DNA of 64,000 nucleotides from a virus. Below, piece after piece: positions 29,001-39,100 of this stretch; the stretch's first letter is position 1, and each line of letters begins with the position of its first letter. A model generated the notes under the pieces. That model was not told the origin of the DNA. It saw nothing but the letters and a program-made list of their open reading frames with translations, and did no database searches. The position numbers were made by a program, and so were the translations under genes. Location of the stretch: positions 1 through 64,000 of the IMG/VR virus record IMGVR_UViG_3300032182_000187; one strand, given 5' to 3'.

Positions 29001-32000
29001 GATATAGATTTCTTCGGAAGCACCATTGTATGTTACACTATCTGCAGATCCTGTCCACCTAGAGTTTGAAACTGGTTCATAACCTGCAGGAATTAGTAAC
29101 AAACCACTGAGATCTCCATTGGAATTAGTTCTTAATTCAGAACCAAATGTTGTTAAAGAGTTGCCAGCGATACCACTGAAGTTACTATCTGGAATTGCCC
29201 ATGCGTTTACATTTCTACCATCAATAAACACATTCAACTTGGTGTCCGCTTTCAATCTTTGAACTTTAAAGAAGACTGGAATAGAACGAGCAAAGAATTC
29301 TAGAGAAGAAGATACTTTAGTGCCGTTGATAGTCTTTGTAGATACACCTTTGGCAATTTCATTATTCTGTGGGTTTACATTGGAAGAACTTGCAATATTT
29401 GCTTTCTGGACAAAAGAGTCAACTTTGTCAGAAGTTACGGTTGCAAAAGAGTTGATGGACATCAACGAAGAATCAGATCCAGTCCAATTAACAATGAAAG
29501 AGTTAAAGATCGATCCAATGGATTCTTTTACATCAGATTTTGCTTGGAAAATGGAATAGTGATTAGTGTTTGTGTTTAGAGCGAGAGGTGCAATCTCAGT
29601 ATTATACCACTGATCAATGGTTGGAGAAATGCGACAATCACCAACATATTGAATGACTACAAAAGGATTTGGATTGATAGTCTTAGTTGCAAATTCATTA
29701 CCAAGTAACCTGAGAGAAGTATATGGCAGTGTTACAACGCCATTGTTGTTAACATAACCAGAAATCAATCTTTGGTCGTTTCTAGTATTTACTTCTTCTA
29801 AATTGAAACTATTTTCTCTAACAGAAGGACGTAATACAGACTGCTGAGTATCAATAGAACATCTGTAGTCTGGAGAAATTAGATTACCAATTCCATGACC
29901 TTCAAAGTTGTCTACAATAAATCCAGACTTAAATCTATCAAAACCTACATTGTCTTTAATCTGCATGTTTAGAGTCTGTTGCTCTAGAATGCTTAACGTA
30001 GTGTAATACTCAAGACGCTCAATGCGCTTCTCTAGTTTACCAATGTCACGCATTGTATAGCGACGATTGTCTACAGGAACAATACGTACGTCTTTATTAC
30101 TCTTAGTAAACGCTGGAATATGTAAGTATGCAATAGTAATTGCATCATCCACATTATCTGGTTTTGCTGGGTTGAGAGAAGCATTTCCTTTCTTGACAAC
30201 AAATTCTCCTTTTTTATTCAAGAAGATACCATCAATACGATCTAAGAACTGCGTCTCACTGAAGGACATAGTATATTCTAAAGCAGGATCAGATGCTGGA
30301 GCAAGTGCAGTAACACCAGAATCTCCAACAAAATTAATATAACTAGCACCAGAAGGATTGGATAGAATAGAAACGTCTTGGAAACCTGTAACAGTAGTGG
30401 TAGAATCTACCTTAGGTCTGAAATCAAGAACATCTTTCAACGAAACAATACCATGTACAGACGAGTTGAATGAAGGTACTTCACTGCCCTCTACACCTGC
30501 TTCATGAATGTAAGAATCTACGGTACAGAAATCACCAGAAGAATGCTCGAAGTAATCGAATGCTACAACTAATTGACCTTGGGTAGGTTCAAATCCTGGT
30601 TTGAGAACCAACCTAGAGACATCATATAGGGTATCTCTTTGTCCATCATCAAAGGAGAACTTATAAGTTACATCAGTACCACTAATTAGAGAACCAGAAG
30701 AATCAACATCAGGAGGTGTAGTTGAAGAACCTTCATATACATATCTCAGTTTAAATGCATCTGCATAAGATACGATAGAGGTTGCAACACCATCGTAGTC
30801 AGAACCACGCAAAGGAATAACACGGTCCCCACCAGAAATAATTACAATTCGTTGATTTCTAATCGCTGTTTTTAATCTTGGTTTTGCTTTGTCAATTTCA
30901 ACTGTGGCAGACAACTTCAGTTTAGGATATGTGGTCAAACCTGTACCAAAGAAATCTGCTGGCATTTGAATAACAAGAGATCCAGCAGTAACACCAGTGT
31001 TGTCTGAAGTAGAAGAATTGATAGTTACATACTTTGGATCGATATAAACGATATCGCCGTTATTTACTACAGAGGAATCACCCTTAGACAGAACTGTTAA
31101 GACATAAGAATTTTCATTATAAGTGATAAATCTCTGGAATCCTACAGGTAGTTGTGCTGTAAATGTTACAGCACCACCAGCAGCGTTCAGGTCTGCAGTA
31201 AAATCCTTTCTGACATAATATCTGATCTTAGTATCAGAAGTATCATTGATCAAAGAAGAAATTTGCTTACTTCCTGTTGGGAAGACCAACGAAGAATTTA
31301 CATTAGATACGAGAGGTCTAACTCTAACAACAGATACATTAGTTACAGTATCTTTTAGTGTGTATGTTAGGTAAATTCTAGATTTGATAGTTCCTTCTGC
31401 ATCACTAGTCCATTGAACGATATTTCTAACGATATTATCATTATCGTCAGTATATTGAATTACATCACCTTGCACAAGATCTTTAGCAAGGTTTGCACCA
31501 AAACCACTACACTCTACAAAATTAGATCCCTGCTTACCAGAGAAACTAAAATTAGTAATTGGTTTGTATTCAGAATAATTTGTCTTAGAGAAATCTACAT
31601 CAGCAGTAAATTTATAATTGTTGTACGTAGATTGAAGTGATTTAATATTTTGTGGTGTATATGTTAAGACAGTATTCTTGAATAGTACAGGAATGATCGT
31701 TGGACTATTTGCTTCATTATCTTGTAAAGGATATGCTACTACTTCTGGAGGTGCAATAAAAGTTTCTCTTAGAGAAGATCGATCTAGAATATCAATTTTA
31801 TAGATACCCTGTCCAGCAACTCTTGGAGCAACCTTTGCATTATTAAGTTCATTACCATTTACATAAATCGAAGTAGATGCATCATCACCATATCCAGTTC
31901 CACGCTTGGTGCAAATGAAATGTGAAATGGTATTGTCTTTTGCGATCTTAGTTGAGTATCCTTGTTCGTCAAAAATGGTCTCTCCAGAAACAAATTGACC

Positions 32001-34121
32001 AGCAACAGAAGTTACGAAAAGAGTTGTACCACTACTATAGTTTCCAGAGAGATCATTTTCAATAACACCAACAGCATTACTCTGCTTACCATAGATATAC
32101 TTACCAGAATTAAATCCTTCGGATGGAGCAGATTCTAATGTAATTTTAGTAAAGAATGTTGGATTAAAGTATCCAAAATTAAAGATACCACTATATGGTT
32201 GGGAGTTAACTCCAGACTTACCTCTAGAAATAATTTTGTCAGTATCTTGATTAAATCCAGATGGTCTATCAGAAAGAGTGAAGTCTTTTGGTTTTACTAC
32301 ACCAACGGTTGGAGTAATTGTATTCGTGTAATTAACAAGTCTACCAAAAGTCAGATCTGGAGTATATCCATCTGGTGGCAAAATGTCAGATTCTGACATA
32401 TACAGCATTCTATACTTAGATGGATCTCCATCATCATATTCTACAAAATACTCATCAAGTACAGATCTCTCTCCAAATAATGTTGCCTCTACAAAGAAAC
32501 TAGATGTTCCTGCTACATTAATATCATTTGCCGTGGAGAATGCAATAACTTCTACACTACCAGCAGAGGTTGGTGTGTTTCCACTTCTCGACTTCACGTA
32601 CCATAGAGTAGTTGGGAATTGATCTTTGGTTACTGGAAGAGGTCTGCCATCAGTAACAGAGATCATTACTGTCTTGACGCCCTTGTCCAATCCAAATTCT
32701 TTAGAGCGTCTGTCTAACGTGAATTTGTAAGAAGTCTCTCCTTCAAGTCCATTAAGTCCAATACTACCATCATTGAATGTGGTATTTAAAAATACATCTG
32801 GGAATGCGGTGAGTTCTCCAGCAACTGTATTGAGAGGTACGCTACCGTAAACATTACTAATTTTAAAAGAAGATGATCCTCTAGACTTGATAGTTACATT
32901 ATCTCTAGTCAAAGTATCTCTTGCTTTATCGATATTAAGATACTTGACTTCTTTGTTTACAATCTCAAATCCACGAACATATGCCTTACCAGGACTTACG
33001 CTTGCGACTAGTTTTGCTTCTGCATCCGTAGCAGACATACCTTTAACTAGACCGTCATCTCCTTGCTTATATAAACCGTTGTTATTATTGCGTTGGAAAA
33101 ATTCTCTTACGTCAATAGTAAAATCTTTAATAACATAATCTCCAGACTCATCATAAGTTCTTCTAGCAAGAGTTTCTTCTAACAGACTATAGTCTGCAGG
33201 TTTAACCTGTTTTTCAACTACACCATTCTTAATTTGAATAATTTGGATGAAGTTTTTGTCAGTTAGTGCGTTATAATCAAATTTTTTGAGTTCTAGACTA
33301 ATTTTTAGTCTATGAGCGCCAGGAGCAGAAGAATTAGAGAATCCTCTAGCATTGTCATATAGAGAAGCATCCTCCTCTGGAGTGATGATATCTTCTACGA
33401 TAGTAAAACCTACCTTTACAGAAGCTCTATCATAGTAATCATTAAGAACAATCAATTGCTCGTCATTGCGGACAAAAAATCCGTTAACGAAGTAAATACC
33501 TTCTTCTACTTTCAGTGCAGTCGCATATCCCATTGCAGGACTGCTGAGACTTGTAATATCTCCAGTATCTGGATCCTCTACTTCAATGGTTGTTGGGAGA
33601 ACACTACCATCAGTACCAACAACTAGTAATGGGGTATTAACACCACCAACAACTTCTAGAGTTTCACCTTGTCTGAATGTAGACTCGTTGCCATCATCTC
33701 CACTGTTGACGTAATTTACAAAAATGAGATCTGCAGAATCTGTTGTAGCATACTTGACTTCTACTACTACAGCAGTAACACCAGAGTTAATACCTCTTAA
33801 AGTAGAACCAATTAGTTGCTTGATATCATATTTTTTATAGACGATGCCACCATTCTCATTTACAGCAACTTCGGAAACAGAAGACAGTTTAACAAAATTG
33901 AGTCTGTTGTTCAGACCCACCTCACCAGGAATTACCAGTTGTCCTTGTTTAAATCTATATTTGCCGTAACTTTCTATCTGATTTTGTAAGATAGACTGAA
34001 GGGATGTTAATTCCCTAGTCTGCACAGAATATCCAGGTCTGAAAAGAACCTTATAAAAATTCTTATCAGCATCAAAATCATCAAAATATGGAGATACGTT
34101 TAGGTTAGTCTTCTGTGGCAT
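26037..34121 (-). CDS. Giant DUF4815-like virion structural protein (2694 aa)
   Basis: A 2694-residue baseplate or fibre protein. Residues 1-~500 (MPQKTNLNVSPYFDDFDADK; PGYSVQTRELTSLQSILQNQ; AYVRGFEI.NKEVKYL) match what I know as DUF4815, common to large cyanophage structural proteins. The middle (~1350-1450) has a helical stretch with RRYTMRDIGKLEKRIERLEY and TTLSILEQQTLNMQ, similar to a conserved region of these proteins. ~1980-2080 carries two GxGY-type modules. The start lies behind a terminator and a CTAAATAA promoter. Confidence 0.82.
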   Translation of the reverse strand: MPQKTNLNVSPYFDDFDADKNFYKVLFRPGYSVQTRELTSLQSILQNQIESYGKYRFKQGQLVIPGEVGLNNRLNFVKLSSVSEVAVNENGGIVYKKYDIKQLIGSTLRGINSGVTAVVVEVKYATTDSADLIFVNYVNSGDDGNESTFRQGETLEVVGGVNTPLLVVGTDGSVLPTTIEVEDPDTGDITSLSSPAMGYATALKVEEGIYFVNGFFVRNDEQLIVLNDYYDRASVKVGFTIVEDIITPEEDASLYDNARGFSNSSAPGAHRLKISLELKKFDYNALTDKNFIQIIQIKNGVVEKQVKPADYSLLEETLARRTYDESGDYVIKDFTIDVREFFQRNNNNGLYKQGDDGLVKGMSATDAEAKLVASVSPGKAYVRGFEIVNKEVKYLNIDKARDTLTRDNVTIKSRGSSSFKISNVYGSVPLNTVAGELTAFPDVFLNTTFNDGSIGLNGLEGETSYKFTLDRRSKEFGLDKGVKTVMISVTDGRPLPVTKDQFPTTLWYVKSRSGNTPTSAGSVEVIAFSTANDINVAGTSSFFVEATLFGERSVLDEYFVEYDDGDPSKYRMLYMSESDILPPDGYTPDLTFGRLVNYTNTITPTVGVVKPKDFTLSDRPSGFNQDTDKIISRGKSGVNSQPYSGIFNFGYFNPTFFTKITLESAPSEGFNSGKYIYGKQSNAVGVIENDLSGNYSSGTTLFVTSVAGQFVSGETIFDEQGYSTKIAKDNTISHFICTKRGTGYGDDASTSIYVNGNELNNAKVAPRVAGQGIYKIDILDRSSLRETFIAPPEVVAYPLQDNEANSPTIIPVLFKNTVLTYTPQNIKSLQSTYNNYKFTADVDFSKTNYSEYKPITNFSFSGKQGSNFVECSGFGANLAKDLVQGDVIQYTDDNDNIVRNIVQWTSDAEGTIKSRIYLTYTLKDTVTNVSVVRVRPLVSNVNSSLVFPTGSKQISSLINDTSDTKIRYYVRKDFTADLNAAGGAVTFTAQLPVGFQRFITYNENSYVLTVLSKGDSSVVNNGDIVYIDPKYVTINSSTSDNTGVTAGSLVIQMPADFFGTGLTTYPKLKLSATVEIDKAKPRLKTAIRNQRIVIISGGDRVIPLRGSDYDGVATSIVSYADAFKLRYVYEGSSTTPPDVDSSGSLISGTDVTYKFSFDDGQRDTLYDVSRLVLKPGFEPTQGQLVVAFDYFEHSSGDFCTVDSYIHEAGVEGSEVPSFNSSVHGIVSLKDVLDFRPKVDSTTTVTGFQDVSILSNPSGASYINFVGDSGVTALAPASDPALEYTMSFSETQFLDRIDGIFLNKKGEFVVKKGNASLNPAKPDNVDDAITIAYLHIPAFTKSNKDVRIVPVDNRRYTMRDIGKLEKRIERLEYYTTLSILEQQTLNMQIKDNVGFDRFKSGFIVDNFEGHGIGNLISPDYRCSIDTQQSVLRPSVRENSFNLEEVNTRNDQRLISGYVNNNGVVTLPYTSLRLLGNEFATKTINPNPFVVIQYVGDCRISPTIDQWYNTEIAPLALNTNTNHYSIFQAKSDVKESIGSIFNSFIVNWTGSDSSLMSINSFATVTSDKVDSFVQKANIASSSNVNPQNNEIAKGVSTKTINGTKVSSSLEFFARSIPVFFKVQRLKADTKLNVFIDGRNVNAWAIPDSNFSGIAGNSLTTFGSELRTNSNGDLSGLLLIPAGYEPVSNSRWTGSADSVTYNGASEEIYIASGEKTITFTDAVDYSNKSTSNSYADVIFYSTGILPENPSSIISTSAAYFKANEGVQSVNSNTDQEVKPNPLAQTFKVENFSGGCFVTGVDLFFQNKDTSIPIKTYLTNIDTGKPGKHVIPGSTSIKYPETYLKIFVTGDNDTISVKKGEFVKGSSTNASGPILRVFDKNNIQVGDENSIQLQLNKEQVYTLVLENHNGISFVPNEQLIIPSVTEFNNTRNKEVIINIAKDSGKLVDLKVEQVGSNYETAAVTIESPQLPGGSTATGNVFVSEGKIYASELVLSGRGYTEAPSVVIKGVGLGAGDAVITSKIEIDTPAVRMGVATDANADTPSTIPTHFDFEHPVYLQNDTEYALVVETDSIEYDLWVSRLGETEVATSTTVNSQPLLGSVYKSQNIDNWTEDLFEDIKFTLYRAEFDTSVKANLLLTTEDLGYEKLASAPFETSVRSSSNATSDLFKNNNTLVKVYHRDHGFEDAGMSSVYFRGSEDVGGISSTVLNAKLFDVKNSGLDSYVIEMPTRAGSSLFGGGDSVFATYNRKYEKLYAQISYLQLEGTTIDTEVETTNITALDSNSVNFPSYTQSAYERTFLNQEHYFTNQKIIASRINSTLNAIDRSLTYKVNMTSNVSYLSPVIDLNIASVKTSTNRIDNSTGQEKRFGKKYQKLSFSPLYNLGVSIIPSNADTSVLVPGVQIEGVTSKATGTLLSYDSNICLVALSSSVVFKVGESLVTKSADGIALSGIALSANTISEQKFNFTEGTNVFGYFPSNFNFNYANIIDGTVISWDADDKELIVENPYAPINNNYEGAILKDSPFVRTQENQASDIFRVGDIIKSQDDYYVTVNGMSFENGVDFTSETDSRNSSSLAKYVTKEVSINEPGTSINVKMTVNVKERENIQVLFKTKESSAQLNFEDINWTYFNGNGLSDNDDLATAENSISAVAEDQSSYQEYEFSVQDVSEFTSFAIKVVMKSSDPAYAPKIQDLRVVASY

Positions 34122-34159
34122 CGTAAATGAGTCTCTCTAGTTGATCCTGTTTCCCTCTA

Positions 34160-34167
34160 TTATTTAG
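34160..34167 (-). promoter_or_regulatory. Late promoter CTAAATAA
   Basis: The minus strand reads GCTAAATAATAG immediately after the gp8 terminator and ~40 nt before the ATG of the 2694-aa gene, so that gene probably has its own start. Confidence 0.5.
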
Positions 34168-34174
34168 CAGGGAT

Positions 34175-34203
34175 AAAAAAAATCCCCCGATTTCTCGGGG
34201 GAT
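34175..34203 (-). terminator. Intrinsic terminator after gp8
   Basis: A 9-bp stem (34082+100 region: 34182-34190 with 34195-34203, ATCCCCCGA/TCGGGGGAT) with a GAAA tetraloop on the minus strand, followed by eight T. It lies 23 nt past the gp8 stop. Confidence 0.9.
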
Positions 34204-34225
34204 CTGAAAGATATGTTTGAGGAGA

Positions 34226-36055
34226 TCAGAACTCGATGACGAGTTTGATGTCTTCAATCTGGTCAGGAGCACGGGTGATTAGACGACGGTTCTCAACGTA
34301 AATCATCTCACCAGAGTTAGCAGCGATCTCAGGGTTTGCAAGACCACTTGCGAACTGAACGCCAAGGACGTTGCTGTTATCGCCAGTGTCAACGTTTGCA
34401 GAGGTTAGCGAGGTAGTGCCAGTGATTGCATTACCTGCATTGCTCTCGAACGCACGGACAACACCCGAATCGGAGTGGAGGTCAGGAGACTGGATGTACT
34501 TGAGAACACCTTCGGTGGTCGAACCACTGTCGAGAGTCCAAGAAACAACGGTGCCTCTTGCAGTACCACCAGTTACGCTCTGCTCGATAGTTTCGTCAGG
34601 CTGGAAGTCAGAAGAAGCATTGTTCAACTTGACTGCGTACAGACCGTTAACGGTATCGACGGTTGCGAAGGTGGTGCTACCGAAGACATATGGATCCTTA
34701 AGGATACCAATACGACGGAAGTCGTTGTCAACGGGGAAGTCGCCAGAACCTTCAGCGTAGGTTAGACGGATGTTGGTCATGATACGCTTAGCATTCAATT
34801 CCAACTCCATGTCAGCACCGTGACCGCCTTGTGGAGGAAGAACAACTTCAACAGCACCAACAGCAGCAGCACCAACAGTTACAGAAGCGGTTAGACCAGC
34901 ATCGCTAAACAGACCATATGCAGTAGCACCGCTACCAGTACCAGTCTTAAGTGCAACAGATGCATAGGTGTAACCAGAACCAGCATCGGTAACAGTTACC
35001 GAGGAGATTGCTTGAGCGGTTACAGTGATCTGAACCTTACCACCAGTACCATCACCGAGGATAGGAGCATAGTGGGTGCCGTTAGGGAGGTTAGCGCCAG
35101 CGTTCTCAATTAGAGCAACGTTAATGCCACCATCAACTGCTGCTGCTTCAGTTGCCTGACGAGTTGCATCGGATGCAGCAACGATAGGCATGAAGTCAGT
35201 AGAGAGGAAGCGGAGAACATCATTCGTAGGAATGGTGTACATGTACTTCCAAATGTAACCAGCGTTGCCAGGCTCTTCGGTGAAGATGTCACCAGCATAC
35301 GAACCTTGACCAGCAGAAGGAGTAGTCTTAGGCTCATCGGTTGCGTTCTGACCAGAGGGGTTGGCAGGAGTTTCACCGTTGTAGAGGCACTTGAATACTT
35401 CGTACTGGGAGTTGATTACATAGAACTTCGCTTCACCAATAGTGGTAGCGCCAGTTGCTGCGGTCTTACCAACTTGACCACCGCCACCAGGGGTAGCAGA
35501 GTAGTCTGGCTTCCACATGTCGAATTTGGGATTAGCAACTAGATCCCAGTTGTAGCGACGGATAACTGCACGAGCGAACTCATCAGTAATACGCTTAGCA
35601 GCGATGATGTCGTCATACAGATCGAATTTTTCTTTTTGGTTGTCGAGAGGTACGGGGGGTACGTCCTCAGTAGCGTAGCGATAAACGCCAGATACTGCTT
35701 CAGCACCAGTGTCTGCAGTGCCGTTCCATGCCTTGAGGGTAGAACCTGCTGCGGGTACGCTGGAGGTAGAAGGACCGATGTTATAGAGTAGGAGGGAATC
35801 CTCGTATACTGCTCTAACGACACCTTTAAATGTAGCGCCAGCATAGTTGGCACCAACATAAACTTCGTTGCCTTCTACAAACGCTGTAGCGTTCTGGTTA
35901 TAAATCTCTACGTAAGCATCCCAGCGTTGAGGACGACCAACAAAGAAGTACATTCTTGTACGCTCGTTGCCCGTATCGGAGGAGCCTTCAGATAGAGATT
36001 CTAGGAATTGTTTCGCATTAAAAATGCGAAATTTATCTGAAATAATTGCGGCCAT
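34226..36055 (-). CDS. 8: gp8-like baseplate wedge protein (609 aa)
   Basis: A 609-residue protein starting MAAIISDKFRIFNAKQFLES with FFVGRPQRWDAYVEIYNQNA, as in cyanophage gp8. T4 gp8 (334 aa) is a dimer in the baseplate wedge; this one is extended by beta modules (a GSGYTYASVALKTG module near ~345-370 and ETIEQSVTGGTARGTVVSW near ~500). Conserved 'AGYIWKYMYTIPTNDVLRFL' and 'STDFMPIV' are at ~260-290. It is preceded by two overlapping TATAAATA motifs and followed by a strong terminator, so it is its own late transcript. Confidence 0.82.
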   Translation of the reverse strand: MAAIISDKFRIFNAKQFLESLSEGSSDTGNERTRMYFFVGRPQRWDAYVEIYNQNATAFVEGNEVYVGANYAGATFKGVVRAVYEDSLLLYNIGPSTSSVPAAGSTLKAWNGTADTGAEAVSGVYRYATEDVPPVPLDNQKEKFDLYDDIIAAKRITDEFARAVIRRYNWDLVANPKFDMWKPDYSATPGGGGQVGKTAATGATTIGEAKFYVINSQYEVFKCLYNGETPANPSGQNATDEPKTTPSAGQGSYAGDIFTEEPGNAGYIWKYMYTIPTNDVLRFLSTDFMPIVAASDATRQATEAAAVDGGINVALIENAGANLPNGTHYAPILGDGTGGKVQITVTAQAISSVTVTDAGSGYTYASVALKTGTGSGATAYGLFSDAGLTASVTVGAAAVGAVEVVLPPQGGHGADMELELNAKRIMTNIRLTYAEGSGDFPVDNDFRRIGILKDPYVFGSTTFATVDTVNGLYAVKLNNASSDFQPDETIEQSVTGGTARGTVVSWTLDSGSTTEGVLKYIQSPDLHSDSGVVRAFESNAGNAITGTTSLTSANVDTGDNSNVLGVQFASGLANPEIAANSGEMIYVENRRLITRAPDQIEDIKLVIEF

Positions 36056-36090
36056 TGAAAATCTCTCTTAGAAACGTTGTTGTCTTTGGT

Positions 36091-36104
36091 TATTTATATT
36101 TATA
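36091..36104 (-). promoter_or_regulatory. Two overlapping late promoters upstream of gp8
   Basis: The minus strand reads TATAAATATAAATA: two exact TATAAATA elements sharing two bases, 36-49 nt before the gp8 ATG and inside the short gap after the 3634-aa gene. Confidence 0.65.
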
Positions 36105-36109
36105 ATGAA

Positions 36110-39100
36110 TTAACTAGAAGATCCAAATGTTCTCACATAGTCTCCTGCGGAGTGAGCCGTAGGAGTGGTTCCCTCATATCCTCTTGTTAGATCTTGTAAA
36201 GTATTGCCAGACTTGCTGGTATACCTAATCAATTCAGTTCCGATGAGAATCACGCCAGAATCTGGGAAGGGACCCGCATTATTTATATCCAAACTTGTCT
36301 CGTTTGTAATAGATGCGGAGAGAACAGATCCAACTTCATTGATAGTTGGAATACCCATGTTGAAGCGTTCGCCTGTCATGGTTACGGAAGAACTATGCCT
36401 TTCGGTAAAGTCTTCGATAGTCATGTCGGGGAACATTCTAGTAATAGTATCAATATCACCCGATACTCCAAGAGCACCAGTATCAATCAGTAGGTTATTT
36501 TCAAATCCAGTCATAGTGAATCCTGCATTACCAACCGTGTATCCATCATAGAATGCATCACGCTCTCTGTTAGCGTTAAGAACGAGTATAGTTCCTTGCT
36601 CTCTAGTGAAGACCTCGTTAATAGGATCGTTGAGGTCAAATTCGCCTTGGTCTCTCGTCTTGATCTTCGGAGGTAGAACATATAGTTCAGTGAAGAAGTC
36701 GAGAATACCGATTTCATAATCGATCTCTCTGGATGCACCTTGCTGATCCTGCTCATCAGCAAGACCAGAAGTAATACTAATGGTATGCTGAATCTCATCT
36801 GGTCTTGTGGTTGCAACAATATTAGTTGATGTTGCAGTAAGTCTAGAAGAGATTGTAGGTTCAATCGTGAAGAATGCAGGAATCTCAGCAGTCTTAGAAA
36901 CTGTTACCAGTGAAGATGTAGTCTCTAAGGTGTCTACCTTGTCGGTGATTGAAGTAGAGAATGCTGTGATTGTCGTATCAACGTCATAGGTAACAGTGTT
37001 CGCAACGGAATGATTTGTTTCATGCGTTGAAGTGACAATATTGCTAGAAATAGCACTTAGATCATTAGTAACTACACTAATCTGAGAAGACAGAATAGTT
37101 TCAGCACTTTCTTCTACAATCGTACCGACTGCGATTTGTCTGTCAACATTAGCAATCGTTACTTGCTCAATAGTAGCAAGTTCTAGTGGAGGTGCATTGA
37201 AGTAGAAGACACGGGTGATTCCGTATTCAGTATCCACTTGAGCAACAGAAGCAGCAGGTTGGATGGTTACCTGCTTGTTGATGCTTTGGATTGTTGTAGT
37301 AAGTAGACTATCGGATACAACATCAACTTGAGGTTTGATGATGTGCTGACTGCTTACTGTCTTAACAGAAGGATCAGTGTAGATGTTTACACCGCCCTGT
37401 ACAACAGTTGCCTCGTATTCAACTCTAAAGAAGTTGGATGTGACTGTCTGCTGATAGTCAGTCTCAAATGGATCTCTAACAACCTCTGTAGAAATCACCA
37501 GTTCATGGTTAATATCGAGTCTCAGAACTTTGAGAGACTCTCTAATGGCGTTAGTATCAATTCTAGCGGAAGAGACAATTCCTTCTACACCAACGCCAGT
37601 AACCTCTACGCCAACTACGGAAGCAGAAGTTAGTGCCTCAAGTACCTCTTCCCTTTCAGAAAGAGTTACACGAGTGTGAGTAATCTTCTGAATTTCGGTG
37701 AGGGTCTCAATCTGAAGAACCTCAACATTGAGAGTTGGGACATCAGATGTTACGTTGATTAGGGATACATTATCCTCAATCGCACCACGTTGAGTCAGTT
37801 GTACAGTTTCTTTCCACTCCGTGGTGAATGCCTTAACATTAGACTCACTTGTGGCGTAAGTAGAAACGATGAATGGATTTAGTTTCTCGACTCCAGGTAG
37901 AATTGAAGTAATCGAATCAATGTCATTGACCTTAGAATCAATGACAACCGAGTGATTAACTTCAGTAAAGTCAAGTTCACGTTGTACTACATTAATAAAC
38001 TGATCCTGAGAGTTGACTGTCTTAGTAACAGTGGTCTTCAGGGAAGTTACAGAAGAGAAGTCGTAATCAGTCTCAGAAACGATCTGCTTAGATACGATAA
38101 TGTCGTAGTTGATACCAAGATCAAACGTATTGACAATTCTGAGAGTAGTATCTTCTAAAGTAACTAGACCAGAAGATACCGCACCTTCAACACCTGCTGG
38201 AGGAATGATCGACTTGACCTCACTCTTACTATTGTGGATAGTAGTAATAGTAGGAGTGACAAATTCGGGAGGAATGATGATGACTTCTTCAGATACAAAG
38301 AATCCTTCAATCTTGTGTTCAACTTGAGTATCACGCTCAACTTGAGTCGTAACCTCTAGTTCACTTACGGACTTAACATCCGAGAAACTTGTAGCGGTAA
38401 CTGTTGTTGCTTGAGTCTGAGTTTCCTGAACACGAACGGAAGTCTCGATGCTGAAGACCTCGATGTTGCCGATAGGTACAACACTGATGAGTTCTGGTAA
38501 GTGTCTGAGGTAGTCACCTGCATTGTGAGTCTGTGGTTCGGTGCCGAAAGTACCTCTTTCGACATACATGAACCTGTCTTGCTTGGTCTTGGTATAGGTA
38601 ACAATCTCCTTACCAATAAGCAGTCTACTTGCTTTGGGGAATCTCCTTGTATCTGGTACAAAGATGATATTATCATCCAGATCAACTGGAGCATCCAAGA
38701 ATGCGCCAACATCATTAATAGATGCAGTATCGAGTTGATGTACTGCTTCACTAATGACAGTAGGAGGAAGAATCGTGGTAATTTGCGTTGTAGTATCACT
38801 GACACTAGCAGTGCTTTCAATCTGCTGAATACCTGTGAATGGAATTGGATCCCTGATGATATCAATCTCAGCAGGTTGTACAACCTTAACACTGCTGCTG
38901 ACAGACTTCTCAATACCAGTGAATGCAACCTCACTTTCTTTGATACTAGCAGGAGGCATTGAAGCGATGCTTGCTGCCGCTGCTGGAATAATAGTAACCT
39001 GCTGAGTAGTATCTAAGTTACCAACTGCTGCACTCAGGTCAACGAAGATGAATAGAGATTCACCTGCCTCACCTGTTTGAGTAATAATAATTTCAGTAGC

